57,887 nt of DNA from Pseudomonadota bacterium (GTDB taxonomy: Bacteria; Pseudomonadota; Gammaproteobacteria; Burkholderiales; Gallionellaceae), in assembly GCA_021782995.1 (NCBI GenBank), contig JAJXUI010000016.1, forward strand, positions 1 to 57,887. Reading direction: 5' to 3'. Of this stretch, positions 8,055-17,241 are shown piece after piece. Within the stretch, counting starts at the first letter, position 1, and every line of letters begins with the position of its first letter. Both the position numbers and the translations under genes were made by a program. The notes under the pieces are model-generated. The model searched no databases and was not told the DNA's origin. It was given only the letters and a program-made list of their open reading frames with translations.

Positions 8055-10765
8055 GGCTTGGCAGCGTAATGACTCGCCCCAAGCTCATGGCGATGCGCGG
8101 TTTCTGCCACAATGCGCCCAATCACACCAAATATCTCTTTTGTATTCAATGGTTTATATAAAAACGCCGAAATGCCATGCTCTTGTGAAATTGCACTATC
8201 CACATTGTCGCTATATCCGGTGCAAAGAATCGCCGGAAAACTCGCCCTGACCATGTGCATTGCCCTGACCATGTCCAGCCCCGACAGTTCCGGCATCGTC
8301 TGGTCGCTAATCACCAGATCATAGCCATCCGGGTCATGCATGAAAACCCGCAAGGCTTCTACAGGATTGATAAACGCCCGCACTACGGCCCCCTGCATCA
8401 CCAGCAGCTCTTCCAGCATGCTCGCCATCACACGCTCATCATCCACCACCATGATGCGCAAGCCCTGGAGTGGATTGCCTGCCGATTCTGCCACAACCTG
8501 CCGGTTTTCCATCACATGCGCACTCCCGCTGACCAACGGCAGCAGGATGCGGAACACCGTACCCAGGCCGGGCTCGCTTTCCAGCATCACGTGCCCGCCC
8601 GCCCCATGCACGATGCCATGCACAACCGGCAGGCCCATGCCGGTGCCCTGACCCGTGGGCTTGGTGGTATAAAAAGGATCAAAGATCTTCGCGATGGTTG
8701 CCTCGGACATTCCCTTGCCATTGTCCCTGACCAAAAGCTCAACAAATTCACCTGCGAAATTCTGGTGGCAGGAGATGCAAATGCTGCGCGGCAGCACAAC
8801 CTTTTTCAGGCTGATGGAAATGCTGCCATAACCTGACATGGCATCACGCGCATTGATCATCAGATTCATCAATACCTGATGCAATTGCACCGGATGCATG
8901 GCGATGACAATCGAGTCATCTTCAATTTGCACATCCATGCCGATCGTGCTCGGAATCGACGAACGCAACATCTGCATGACCTCTTTCAGTACCGGCTGCA
9001 CGCGTATCACAGGTGCCAGCCCCGCATGTGCATCGGGGCGCTGCCGGCTGAACAGCAGCATTTGTGCGATCAGCTCTTTCGCGCGCCCACCCGCAGACAG
9101 GATTTCCTCAACATATTTCAGGGTACGCTCATCCGACTTGCCGTTTCCCCCCACCATCTTGATCAGGTCAGCGTAACCGATGATGGCACCCAGCATATTG
9201 TTGAAATCATGCGCAATGCCGCCAGTGAGGTAACCGATGGATTCCATTTTCTGTGACTGCAGCAGCTGCCCCTGCAGCCTTTCCTTTTCAAGCTCCGCCT
9301 GATGCCGTTCTGTAACATCCCGCGCCGCCGCCAGAAACACGGTTTCATCGCCAACCTGCAGTTTCGACAGCATGACTTCAAGCATGATTTCCCGGCCACT
9401 CTTGTGCAGGCCGGTTACACTCAGGCCTGTACCCATCGGGCGCGCATTTTCCGGCTCTTTCATGTAATCCTGCATCAGTTTGTCATGTCTTGCCCTGACA
9501 AACTGTGGCAGCAGCACATCCAGCCGCTGCCCAATCAGCTCTTCAGCACGATAACCAAAAATGGCTTCAGCACTGGCATTGAAACCGACGATCACGCCTT
9601 CCTCGCTGACGCTGAGAATCGCATCAGGTACGACCTCGATCAACTGTTGCAGATAGTCCCGATTGCGTTCCAGCTCCATCGTCACTTCCTGCATTTCCGT
9701 AATGTCATGCACCATGCCAACTGACCGCACGGCGCTGCCTGATGCATCATATACATGATGGCATTTTTCATGCACATGCCTGACCTCTCCCGTATCCGGG
9801 CGGACGATACGATGCTGTACTTCATAATCATGCTGGCCGGTACGTACAGATTGCCAATATGCAGAATTGACCCTCTCCCTGTCGTCTGGATGAACCGCAT
9901 TCAGGAAAGACTCATAATTTACCCGGACCTGTTGCGGCTTCATGCCAAAGATTTCATATACCTCGTCGCTCCAGACCAGGCGGTTGGTCTTCAATTCATA
10001 TTCCCAGCTGCCCAGGTGCGCGATCGCCTGGGTTTGCCTGAGCATTTGCTCCCGCATTGCAAGCACATCCAGCATTTCATTGAACTGATTTGCCAGGACT
10101 GCGGCCTCGTCACTGCCACCCAGCTCTACCCTTGCCTCGCGCCTGCCCGAGCGGACCTGGTCTGCGATACCCTGAATCCTGCGCAAGCGCGCGGTCAGTC
10201 GTGAAGCTGTGATCACGGCAACCAGCAAGCCTGCAAATACCGCTCCCAGGCCATACAGCACACCATCCCGCATGATTTCACTCAATCTCCGCATGGCCTG
10301 CTGCTGCCCGAGCCCGATGCGTATCCAGCCAACCTGCTGCTTGCCAACAAACGCAGGGCTCACCACATCTACCAGTTTGCTGCCACGCGAAAGCGTGGCG
10401 ACCTGCGCCTGCTCCGGCAAGTCAAGCACGTATTGTCCACGCCTTTCAGTGGCGGTATGCGCAAGCACGAGTCCATCCATATCCAGCGCCATCGCAAATT
10501 CCAGGTCCGGATGCTGCAACTGCGCGCGCATGATCTCCTGCAGTCCGCTGATGTCCCGCGCGGCCAGCCAGCCGGCGGCGGAGATGGCCACGCTTTGCGC
10601 GAGAAACCTCGCCTCCTCTTCCTGTTGTGCCAGCAGAAACTCCTGCTGCCGCAGCGTCATGTCCACCACAAAGAAAGTCATCGCAATGACCAGAACCATC
10701 CCGACACCGGAAATCAGCCTGCGCCGTACCGTTCCTGCCAGGAAATTTCGCAACTCCTTCATCAT
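8051..10765 (-). CDS. Hybrid sensor histidine kinase with C-terminal receiver
   Basis: Membrane sensor kinase of 904 residues. Order: TM1 (about 17-36), a periplasmic loop of about 130 residues, TM2 (about 172-192), HAMP, a PAS/PAC domain (about 245-360), a second PAS (about 370-490), a HisKA domain with phospho-acceptor in GGIAHDFNN (about 520), a HATPase domain with G-boxes (DNGKGMSEATIAKIFDPF, then GTGMGLPVVHG), and a receiver domain (about 770-890) with the phosphorylatable Asp in VISDQTMP. Its ATG overlaps the stop of the upstream solute-binding gene as ATGA, so the two products probably work as one sensor. No DNA-binding partner is encoded beside it; the output protein is unknown. Confidence 0.95.
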   Translation of the reverse strand: MMKELRNFLAGTVRRRLISGVGMVLVIAMTFFVVDMTLRQQEFLLAQQEEEARFLAQSVAISAAGWLAARDISGLQEIMRAQLQHPDLEFAMALDMDGLVLAHTATERRGQYVLDLPEQAQVATLSRGSKLVDVVSPAFVGKQQVGWIRIGLGQQQAMRRLSEIMRDGVLYGLGAVFAGLLVAVITASRLTARLRRIQGIADQVRSGRREARVELGGSDEAAVLANQFNEMLDVLAMREQMLRQTQAIAHLGSWEYELKTNRLVWSDEVYEIFGMKPQQVRVNYESFLNAVHPDDRERVNSAYWQSVRTGQHDYEVQHRIVRPDTGEVRHVHEKCHHVYDASGSAVRSVGMVHDITEMQEVTMELERNRDYLQQLIEVVPDAILSVSEEGVIVGFNASAEAIFGYRAEELIGQRLDVLLPQFVRARHDKLMQDYMKEPENARPMGTGLSVTGLHKSGREIMLEVMLSKLQVGDETVFLAAARDVTERHQAELEKERLQGQLLQSQKMESIGYLTGGIAHDFNNMLGAIIGYADLIKMVGGNGKSDERTLKYVEEILSAGGRAKELIAQMLLFSRQRPDAHAGLAPVIRVQPVLKEVMQMLRSSIPSTIGMDVQIEDDSIVIAMHPVQLHQVLMNLMINARDAMSGYGSISISLKKVVLPRSICISCHQNFAGEFVELLVRDNGKGMSEATIAKIFDPFYTTKPTGQGTGMGLPVVHGIVHGAGGHVMLESEPGLGTVFRILLPLVSGSAHVMENRQVVAESAGNPLQGLRIMVVDDERVMASMLEELLVMQGAVVRAFINPVEALRVFMHDPDGYDLVISDQTMPELSGLDMVRAMHMVRASFPAILCTGYSDNVDSAISQEHGISAFLYKPLNTKEIFGVIGRIVAETAHRHELGASHYAAKP

Positions 10766-11679
10766 CGGGGCTGCTCCACTGGTCGCACTTCGGCTTCAAA
10801 CTGCCTGACCAGCTGCCGGACCGGCTCATAGCTGGCGTTGTTGGCGGTATAGAAACGCGAGGTTTCCATCTGCGCCAGTATCCCGCGTCCCTGCTGTGTA
10901 TTACCCAGCGCCAGCAACAGGTCGCGCAATTTCTGCTGCAATGCCAAAGGCATGTCATCTCGTGCCATCACCGAATTGTTCAATGCAGTCGGTGTTTCCC
11001 ATATCACCTTGAGCTTGTCAGCTTCCGCCGGATGCGACTTGCCGAAGGCTCGCCAGGGAGGAGGCCAGGTGACGTCAACATCTGTCAGCCCCAGCAATAC
11101 ATTGTTGATGGAAGATTCCTGTGAGCCAACATAGCGGTTGTCCACCTCCGTCATCACATTTACACCATGCCGCTGCAGGTACAGCTGCGGCATGATGCAG
11201 GCTGCCAATGCAGTGGGCGAAGGGTAGCTGATGCGCTTGCCCTTGACATCGACAGGCCGATGTATCGGACTGCCCTTGCGCACAAGGAATATGCCCTTGA
11301 AATCCCGGGCATCCCCTGCCATCAGCAAAACATGATAGCCAACCCGGATTGCCTGCAATGTCTGCCACGGATTGGGCAACAGGAATTCCGGCTCGCCTGC
11401 CCGGTATTTTGCTTCATAACTTGAATAATCCCGAGACGCTTCCAGCACAAACCGTGCATCCGCAATATTCGCATTCAGGTAATCGATCATCGGCATGTAG
11501 GCCTTGATCAGGTGTTCAGGATTGTGCAACGGATGAATCGCCAGCCGGTAAGTGGCAATCTTGCGTGACTTCGGGGCATTGCCATAGCGGGGGCCAGCCT
11601 GGCGATCATCATCCTGATGGCAGGCCGCAAGCAGCATGCAGGCCAGGAAGAGCAATATGAATGAATAACGGGGTCGCAT
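10762..11679 (-). CDS. PhnD-like phosphate/phosphonate-type solute-binding lipoprotein
   Basis: Periplasmic solute-binding protein of the phosphonate/oxyanion (PhnD, type-2 periplasmic binding) family, 305 residues. It has a lipoprotein signal peptide with lipobox LAAC about 19 residues from ATG 11679, and family blocks such as the SYPSPTALAACIMPQLYL segment and GSQESSINNVLLGLTDV. An in-frame ATG at 11697 is an alternative start. No ABC permease or ATPase is nearby; instead the gene overlaps a sensor kinase by ATGA. This fits the known use of PhnD-like proteins as ligand-sensing partners of two-component systems rather than transport. The ligand cannot be predicted. Confidence 0.88.
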   Translation of the reverse strand: MRPRYSFILLFLACMLLAACHQDDDRQAGPRYGNAPKSRKIATYRLAIHPLHNPEHLIKAYMPMIDYLNANIADARFVLEASRDYSSYEAKYRAGEPEFLLPNPWQTLQAIRVGYHVLLMAGDARDFKGIFLVRKGSPIHRPVDVKGKRISYPSPTALAACIMPQLYLQRHGVNVMTEVDNRYVGSQESSINNVLLGLTDVDVTWPPPWRAFGKSHPAEADKLKVIWETPTALNNSVMARDDMPLALQQKLRDLLLALGNTQQGRGILAQMETSRFYTANNASYEPVRQLVRQFEAEVRPVEQPR

Positions 11680-11886
11680 CGACCGGGCAGTCTCCATGCA
11701 TGCGCATAAAATTGCCTGCAACTTCACAGGGCGTGGCCGAATGCTACACGCATTGCCTTTCCCATACAACCAGAGGCACCGGCCCACCACCTGCAACAGG
11801 ATTTCATTTTTACCGAATGGTGAATTACACTCCGCATGGCCTTGAAATGCGTTTAACCCAAACCGACAACTCGAACCCTCTACATC

Positions 11887-12813
11887 ATGAACCATAGCGC
11901 CCAGTCACTGCAAACCGCCATTCAGCAGATCGAGCAGATCATCCTCGGCAAATCCCACCAGATCAGGCTGGCACTCGCCTGCCTGCTGGCGCGCGGCCAC
12001 CTGCTGATAGAAGACCTGCCCGGTGTCGGCAAAACCACATTGGCGCATGTCCTGGCGCGCACATTGGGACTGCAGTTCGCACGCATCCAGTTCACCAGCG
12101 ACATGCTGCCGGCGGACATCCTCGGGGTTTCGGTGTATCACCGCGACAGCAGCGAATTCCGCTTCCACCCCGGTCCGGTATTTGCCCAGATGATTCTCGC
12201 CGACGAAGTGAACCGCGCCACACCGAAGGCACAAAGCGCGCTGCTGGAGGCGATGGAAGAACACCAGGTCACGATAGAAGGCACCACCCACCTGTTGCCC
12301 GCGCCCTTCTTCGTCATCGCCACGCAAAACCCGAGCTTCCAGATCGGCACCTTTCCCCTGCCCGAATCGCAGCTGGACCGCTTCCTGATGCGCATCCAGC
12401 TGGGCTACCCGGATGCCAGCGCAGAACGCGGGTTGCTTGAAGGCCGAGACCGCCGCGAAATCATTGCCACCCTTGCACCACAGCTGACGCCCGCAGACCT
12501 GCAAACCTTGCAGCAACAGGTCGCAAAAATTCATGTCTCGCCCGCTTTACTGGATTATCTCCAGGCCATCCTGCGCCATACCCGCGAATCCGCACAATAT
12601 GTTCACGGACTCAGCCCGCGTGCAGGTATTGCGATGCTTGCCGCCTCCCGCGCCTGGGCGCTGCTGCAAGGACGCAGTGCCGTGTTGCCGGAAGATGTGC
12701 AGGCAGTCCTCCCCGGCGTGGTTGGCCATCGCCTGCAAGGCACACGCGACAACAGCCTGACCCGTGGTGACAAACTTGCCATGGAACTGATCGAAGCGGT
12801 GAAGATTCCCTGA
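11887..12813 (+). CDS. MoxR family AAA+ ATPase
   Basis: Cytoplasmic AAA+ ATPase of the MoxR family, 308 residues, thought to act as a chaperone for partner proteins carrying VWA or DUF58 domains. Walker A is GVGKTTLAHVLA (near residue 48), Walker B is MILADEVNRATP, then sensor 1 in FFVIATQNP and the arginine-rich lid in SPRAGIAMLAASRAWAL. It is first of a three-gene set with the DUF58 protein (start 5 bases after this stop) and the TgpA-like transglutaminase; this trio is widely conserved in proteobacteria. The intergenic region upstream (206 bases) is shared with the divergent solute-binding gene. The biochemical role in this trio is not established. Confidence 0.93.
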   Translation: MNHSAQSLQTAIQQIEQIILGKSHQIRLALACLLARGHLLIEDLPGVGKTTLAHVLARTLGLQFARIQFTSDMLPADILGVSVYHRDSSEFRFHPGPVFAQMILADEVNRATPKAQSALLEAMEEHQVTIEGTTHLLPAPFFVIATQNPSFQIGTFPLPESQLDRFLMRIQLGYPDASAERGLLEGRDRREIIATLAPQLTPADLQTLQQQVAKIHVSPALLDYLQAILRHTRESAQYVHGLSPRAGIAMLAASRAWALLQGRSAVLPEDVQAVLPGVVGHRLQGTRDNSLTRGDKLAMELIEAVKIP

Positions 12814-12818
12814 CGCAA

Positions 12819-13880
12819 ATGATGTCACCGCTCCGCCAACAGTTCCGCAACTGGGCTTTCCGGCGTAATCCGGAAGCGGGTCCCATCGTGCTGAACCAGC
12901 GCCGTATCTACATCCTGCCGACCCGGCAGGGACTGTTCTTCGGTTTCGTGCTGGCGCTGATGTTGCTCGGCGACATCAATTACAACCTGAGCCTGGGCTA
13001 TGTACTGACCTTCCTGCTTGCCACCACCGGCGCCCTGAGCATGCTGTATGCCTTCCGCAACATGGCGCAGCTGCAGGTCACTGCAGGACGCGCCGAGCCG
13101 GTGTTTGCCGGGGAACAGGCCAGCTTCATCCTGCACTTCCATAACGACACCGATCTTCCGCGCCATCAGCTTGTCCTGCATGCCAGGGATGGCCACCAGA
13201 CTACGTTCGACCTGCCCGCAAGACAGGCAAGCGCGATCGCATTCAGGATACCCGCCACGCGACGCGGCTGGCTGGCCAGCGGACAACTCGGCCTGTATAC
13301 CGAGTTCCCGCTGGGCCTGTTCCATGCGTGGTCCTACCTGCATTTTGAACAATACTGCCTGGTCTACCCGCAACCAGCAGCGGCCAGCCCGCTGCCTGCC
13401 GCCACCGCCCTCCATGGCACCGGCATGCACAGCCAGGAGGGCGATGAGGATTTTGCGGGATTGCGCAACTACCAGCCCGGGGATGCCTTGCCGCGCATAG
13501 CATGGAAGACGCTGGCACGTGAACAGGAACCCCAGGTCAAAAAATTCAGTGCTAACCAAGGCAGCGAACGCTGGCTGGACTGGTCATTGCTGCCTGCGGC
13601 TGGTGACGAACGCAAGCTTGAGTTGCTGGCAAGACAGGTACTGGATGCCAGTGCGGCACAACTGCACTACGGCTTGCGCCTGCCAGAAGCCGAACTGCCG
13701 CCTGACAGCAGCCCCGCACACCGTGATGCCTGCCTGAAAGCCCTGGCACTGCATGGCCTGGACCACACACCGCCTGCCGTCCGGCGGCAAGCAGATACAT
13801 CCGGCCAGCACCTGGCCGCCCGGATTGCCGCATGGGCTGGCAGAAAATTGCGCACTCCTTCCGCAGGGAAATCGCAATGA
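12819..13880 (+). CDS. DUF58 domain-containing protein
   Basis: Membrane-anchored protein of 353 residues with the DUF58 domain. Two hydrophobic segments (about residues 35-53 and 56-75) are followed by a soluble beta-rich region and the DUF58 core at about 205-240, recognisable as GDEDFAGLRNYQPGD and then RIAWKTLARE. It starts 5 bases after the MoxR ATPase gene and its stop overlaps the transglutaminase gene start, so the three are co-translated. DUF58 proteins are usual MoxR partners; function beyond that is not known. Confidence 0.9.
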   Translation: MMSPLRQQFRNWAFRRNPEAGPIVLNQRRIYILPTRQGLFFGFVLALMLLGDINYNLSLGYVLTFLLATTGALSMLYAFRNMAQLQVTAGRAEPVFAGEQASFILHFHNDTDLPRHQLVLHARDGHQTTFDLPARQASAIAFRIPATRRGWLASGQLGLYTEFPLGLFHAWSYLHFEQYCLVYPQPAAASPLPAATALHGTGMHSQEGDEDFAGLRNYQPGDALPRIAWKTLAREQEPQVKKFSANQGSERWLDWSLLPAAGDERKLELLARQVLDASAAQLHYGLRLPEAELPPDSSPAHRDACLKALALHGLDHTPPAVRRQADTSGQHLAARIAAWAGRKLRTPSAGKSQ

Positions 13881-15811
13881 AGCCTGCCCCCCATCAAGTT
13901 TACGGCATCATTGCCGCACTGTTCATGGTGTGCCTGCCGCATGCCGAACACCTGCCGCACTGGGTCAGCGCGGTATGCAGCTTCCTGCTCATCTGGCGTT
14001 TCCATCTTGCCTGGACGGGCAACGCACTGCCATCGCGCTGGTTGCTGATTTCATTCACCGTAGCGGCAAGCGCGGGCATCGCCGTCAGCTTTCATACCCT
14101 GTTCGGGCGCGATGCGGGCGTCACGCTGCTGGTCCTGCTGTCTTCCCTCAAGCTGATGGAGCTGCGCACCGCACGCGATGCGAATGTGGTGATCTTCCTC
14201 GCCTGCTTCATCATCATCACGAATTTCTTTTACTCGCAAAGCATTCCCACTGCACTGTTCATGCTGGTTACCTTGCTGGCCATCCTGAACGGCTGGCTGG
14301 CCATGCAGGCAAGTGCGCTGGCCTGGCGTGCCAGGCTGCGCATGGCCGCGATCATGCTGCTGCAGGCCATGCCCCTGACATTGCTGCTATTCGTGCTGTT
14401 TCCGCGCGTGCAGGGCCCGCTCTGGGGAATGCCGCAGGATGCCTGGGCACAGAGCGGATTGTCAGACACCATGTCACCCGGCAGCATGAGCAAACTGTCG
14501 CTGTCGGATGCAGTGGCATTTCGCGTCAGTTTCGATGGCCCACCACCGCCCCAGCAGTTGCTTTACTGGCGTGGCCCGGTATTGTGGGATTTCGAGGGCA
14601 CCACCTGGAAGCGAGGCCAGGCGCTGCTCACGACCGTACATGATCTCCAGCAAGTTTCGATGCCGGTCGATTACACGGTGACGCTGGAGCCGCATGACAA
14701 AAACTGGCTGTTTGCGCTGGACATGCCCACCTCGGCAGATGTCCCCAGCCGCATCTCCGGCGATTTCCAGCTGCTCAGCCGCACCTCGGTGACAACACGC
14801 TTGCGCTACCGCGTACATTCGCAACTCGGCTTCCAGGCAAACACGGAAGAATCCCCCGCCCTGCTGCAACGCGCACTCAGATTGCCGGCAGCCGGCAACC
14901 CGCAATCCCGCAACCTGGCCGCAACCTGGCGCCGAAAGCTGGGCAACGATGCCGCCATCATCCACGCGGCAGAACAGATGTTCCACAATGAAGGATATAC
15001 CTATACGCTGGAGCCGCCATTGCTCGGAAATGACAGCGTGGATGATTTCCTGTTCCACTCGCGCAAGGGATTCTGCGAGCATTATGCATCGGCATTCGTT
15101 TTCCTGATGCGGGCAGCCGGCATTCCGGCGCGCGTCGTGACCGGCTATCAGGGGGGCGAATATAACGACCTCGGCCAGTACTTTATCGTGCGCCAGTCTG
15201 ACGCACATGCCTGGTCTGAAGTTTGGCTGGCAGGCCAGGGCTGGCAGCGGGTGGACCCGACCGCCACCATCTCCCCGGCACGCATCAGCACCGGCCTCAG
15301 CGCGGCGGTGCCCGGCAGCGAAGCATTGCCCTTTGCCGCGCGCTACCGTTCACCGTGGCTGCTGAAACTGCGTTTCAATCTGGACCTGTTCAACTATCGC
15401 TGGAACCAGTGGGTACTGGGTTATGACAAGGAGCGCCAGTTTGCCTTCCTCACCCGACTCGGCATGGAAGAAGTCACCTGGCAGAAAATGGCACTCAACC
15501 TGCTGGCAGGTGTCGGTATCCTGGTTGCGCTGTTCTCCCTGCTCATCCTGAAACGGCTTTATGCCGGGCCCAGAGACCCTGCAGTCAGGCTCTATCGCAG
15601 GTTCTGCCGGAAGCTGGCGCGACACGGATACGCCCGCTCTGACCATGAAGGTCCCATGGATTATGCCAGCCGGGCATCTGCGGCATTGCCCCACAAGGCG
15701 GATGCCATACAGGACATTACCCGCCGCTACCTGTCTATCCGCTACGAAAGCCGGAGCGATCCCGAGAACCTCCGCGCCTTGCGTCACGCCGTGGCGGCAT
15801 TCAAGCTATAA
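13877..15811 (+). CDS. TgpA-like membrane transglutaminase (DUF3488 domain)
   Basis: Membrane protein of 644 residues resembling Pseudomonas TgpA. The N-terminal third has about six hydrophobic segments (DUF3488). The central periplasmic part is a transglutaminase-like domain with the catalytic Cys in RKGFCEHYASAF, His in SDAHAWSEVWL and Asp in RVDPTA. One further membrane helix (about residues 535-555) precedes a cytoplasmic tail. ATG at 13877 overlaps the DUF58 stop as ATGA and has AGGGA upstream; an earlier in-frame ATG at 13832 would lie deep in the preceding gene and is rejected. The substrate is unknown; family members are tied to envelope integrity. Confidence 0.92.
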   Translation: MKPAPHQVYGIIAALFMVCLPHAEHLPHWVSAVCSFLLIWRFHLAWTGNALPSRWLLISFTVAASAGIAVSFHTLFGRDAGVTLLVLLSSLKLMELRTARDANVVIFLACFIIITNFFYSQSIPTALFMLVTLLAILNGWLAMQASALAWRARLRMAAIMLLQAMPLTLLLFVLFPRVQGPLWGMPQDAWAQSGLSDTMSPGSMSKLSLSDAVAFRVSFDGPPPPQQLLYWRGPVLWDFEGTTWKRGQALLTTVHDLQQVSMPVDYTVTLEPHDKNWLFALDMPTSADVPSRISGDFQLLSRTSVTTRLRYRVHSQLGFQANTEESPALLQRALRLPAAGNPQSRNLAATWRRKLGNDAAIIHAAEQMFHNEGYTYTLEPPLLGNDSVDDFLFHSRKGFCEHYASAFVFLMRAAGIPARVVTGYQGGEYNDLGQYFIVRQSDAHAWSEVWLAGQGWQRVDPTATISPARISTGLSAAVPGSEALPFAARYRSPWLLKLRFNLDLFNYRWNQWVLGYDKERQFAFLTRLGMEEVTWQKMALNLLAGVGILVALFSLLILKRLYAGPRDPAVRLYRRFCRKLARHGYARSDHEGPMDYASRASAALPHKADAIQDITRRYLSIRYESRSDPENLRALRHAVAAFKL

Positions 15812-15812
15812 T
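15807..15812 (+). promoter_or_regulatory. Perfect -10 hexamer upstream of queD
   Basis: TATAAT, with transcription expected to start near 15819, 25 bases before the queD ATG. No good -35 hexamer lies 16-18 bases upstream (the nearest TTG-containing one is 22 bases away), so this is a weak call. It overlaps the stop of the preceding gene. Confidence 0.3.
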
Positions 15813-15843
15813 CCGACCCTGATATATTCGCCCCAGCAGATTT

Positions 15844-16290
15844 ATGCAGATTACCCGCCGCCTGGAATTCGATGCCGGACATCGCATTCCCAACCACAGC
15901 AGCCAGTGCCGCCATTTGCACGGCCATCGCTACGCGCTCGAGGTCACGTTATCCGGCGATATCATCAATCAGGCAGGCGCTTCCGATGAAGGCATGGTCA
16001 TGGACTTTGCCGACGTGAAACGGATTGCCAAGGAACAGGTGGTGGACGCCTGGGACCATGCCTTCCTCGTCTACCGCAAGGACGAGGCAGTGATGACTTT
16101 CCTCAATTCCCTGCCCGGCCACAAGACAGTAATACTGGATGTTGTTCCAACAGCAGAGAATCTGGCCCGGGTGGCGTTCAATCTGCTTGACCCGGCCTAC
16201 CGTGACACGTATAACACCCACCTGACATTGCAACGTGTCAGGCTTTATGAAACTCCCAACAACTGGGCAGATTGCCTGCGCAGGGATTGA
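15844..16290 (+). CDS. queD: 6-carboxy-5,6,7,8-tetrahydropterin synthase (QueD)
   Basis: Enzyme of queuosine and 7-deazapurine synthesis that converts 7,8-dihydroneopterin triphosphate to 6-carboxytetrahydropterin, 148 residues. Zinc-binding histidines are visible in FDAGHRI (His13) and CRHLHGHRY (His26 and His28), with the catalytic Cys22 in that segment. The DHAFLVY and PTAENLARV blocks complete the PTPS/QueD fold. Family length is 120-150, so it is complete. It follows the transglutaminase gene by 32 bases and may be cotranscribed or use the -10 element noted. No other queuosine gene is in the window. Confidence 0.93.
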   Translation: MQITRRLEFDAGHRIPNHSSQCRHLHGHRYALEVTLSGDIINQAGASDEGMVMDFADVKRIAKEQVVDAWDHAFLVYRKDEAVMTFLNSLPGHKTVILDVVPTAENLARVAFNLLDPAYRDTYNTHLTLQRVRLYETPNNWADCLRRD

Positions 16291-16322
16291 CAGCTTGCTC
16301 CCGCCCCAGACAGGACATACTG

Positions 16323-17198
16323 ATGAGTGAAATATCACCTGAACTCGGCAAAAGACTTTCCGACGCTGTCGGGAAAATGCCGGCCTTTCCCAAAAGTGTA
16401 CAGCGCATCCTCGAACTTTCACGCGACATCAACTGCCCCCCCAAGGAACTGGTTTCGGTCATCGAAAAAGACCCGGTGATGACAATGAAACTGCTGGTCA
16501 TGCTCAACTCGGCTTTTTACAGCCTGCCCAAACAGATCACCTCGGTCAGCCAGTCCATCGTCTATATCGGCCTCAATACCATCAAGAACATGGCCTTGTC
16601 ATTTGCGGTGCTGGGCGTGCTGCCCAGGCATAACGATGCCGGATACGACATGCAGCGTTACCTGATGCACTCGCTGATGACCGCCAGCCTGTCGCGCCTG
16701 CTGTGCCAGAAATACTGCATGGACGGCACCGACCCTGCCGACTGCAACCTTGCCGGACTGCTGCATGATTTCGGCAAGATCGTGTTTGCACAATCGATGC
16801 CGGAAGAGTTCAGCAAGGTGCTGGCATACAGCGAGGAACACAAAGTGCCGCTGCACATCGCGGAGAAAGCCATTATCGGCGTGGACCACTCCCTGGCCGG
16901 CGCCATGCTGGTGGAAAAATGGCAATTCCCCAAGAGCCTGTGTGATGCGATCCGCCATCACCATGATGAAGTGCTGCCCGCCAGCTCCATCCAGCAATGC
17001 CTGTACGTGGCAGACCGCCTGAGCAAGCACGCATCCCTGCATAACGGGAACGGCATCGGCAATGAGGCCATGCCACCCGCCATCGCTGCCCGGTTTGGCA
17101 GCAACCTGGATGAAATCATTGTAAAATTGGGCAACCTTTCTAGCGTGGTGGCGGAGGCACAGGCTTTCGCACACTCCAGCATAGAGACACAAACCTGA
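16323..17198 (+). CDS. HDOD domain-containing signalling protein
   Basis: Cytoplasmic protein of 291 residues dominated by an HDOD domain (about residues 12-210), a catalytically degenerate relative of HD phosphohydrolases used in signalling. Typical blocks are PAFPKSVQRILELSRD, then KLLVMLNSAFYS, IKNMALSFAVLG and AGLLHDFGKIVFAQ. ATG at 16323 gives the standard HDOD N-terminus and has AGGAC upstream; an earlier start at 16272 would overlap queD. It is followed by an MBL-fold hydrolase and a CHASE sensor kinase on the same strand, suggesting a small signalling set. No output domain is fused to it. Confidence 0.9.
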   Translation: MSEISPELGKRLSDAVGKMPAFPKSVQRILELSRDINCPPKELVSVIEKDPVMTMKLLVMLNSAFYSLPKQITSVSQSIVYIGLNTIKNMALSFAVLGVLPRHNDAGYDMQRYLMHSLMTASLSRLLCQKYCMDGTDPADCNLAGLLHDFGKIVFAQSMPEEFSKVLAYSEEHKVPLHIAEKAIIGVDHSLAGAMLVEKWQFPKSLCDAIRHHHDEVLPASSIQQCLYVADRLSKHASLHNGNGIGNEAMPPAIAARFGSNLDEIIVKLGNLSSVVAEAQAFAHSSIETQT

Positions 17199-17233
17199 AA
17201 GTCCCAAACTTGACAATCCCAAACTTGAAAATC
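17196..17233. repeat. 15-bp tandem repeat, two and a half copies
   Basis: TGAAAGTCCCAAACT (17196-17210) is followed directly by TGACAATCCCAAACT (17211-17225) and the partial copy TGAAAATC (17226-17233). The first copy starts at the HDOD stop codon, and the array fills the gap before the MBL-fold gene. It looks like a local slippage duplication. Confidence 0.8.
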
Positions 17234-17241
17234 AGGTTCTC

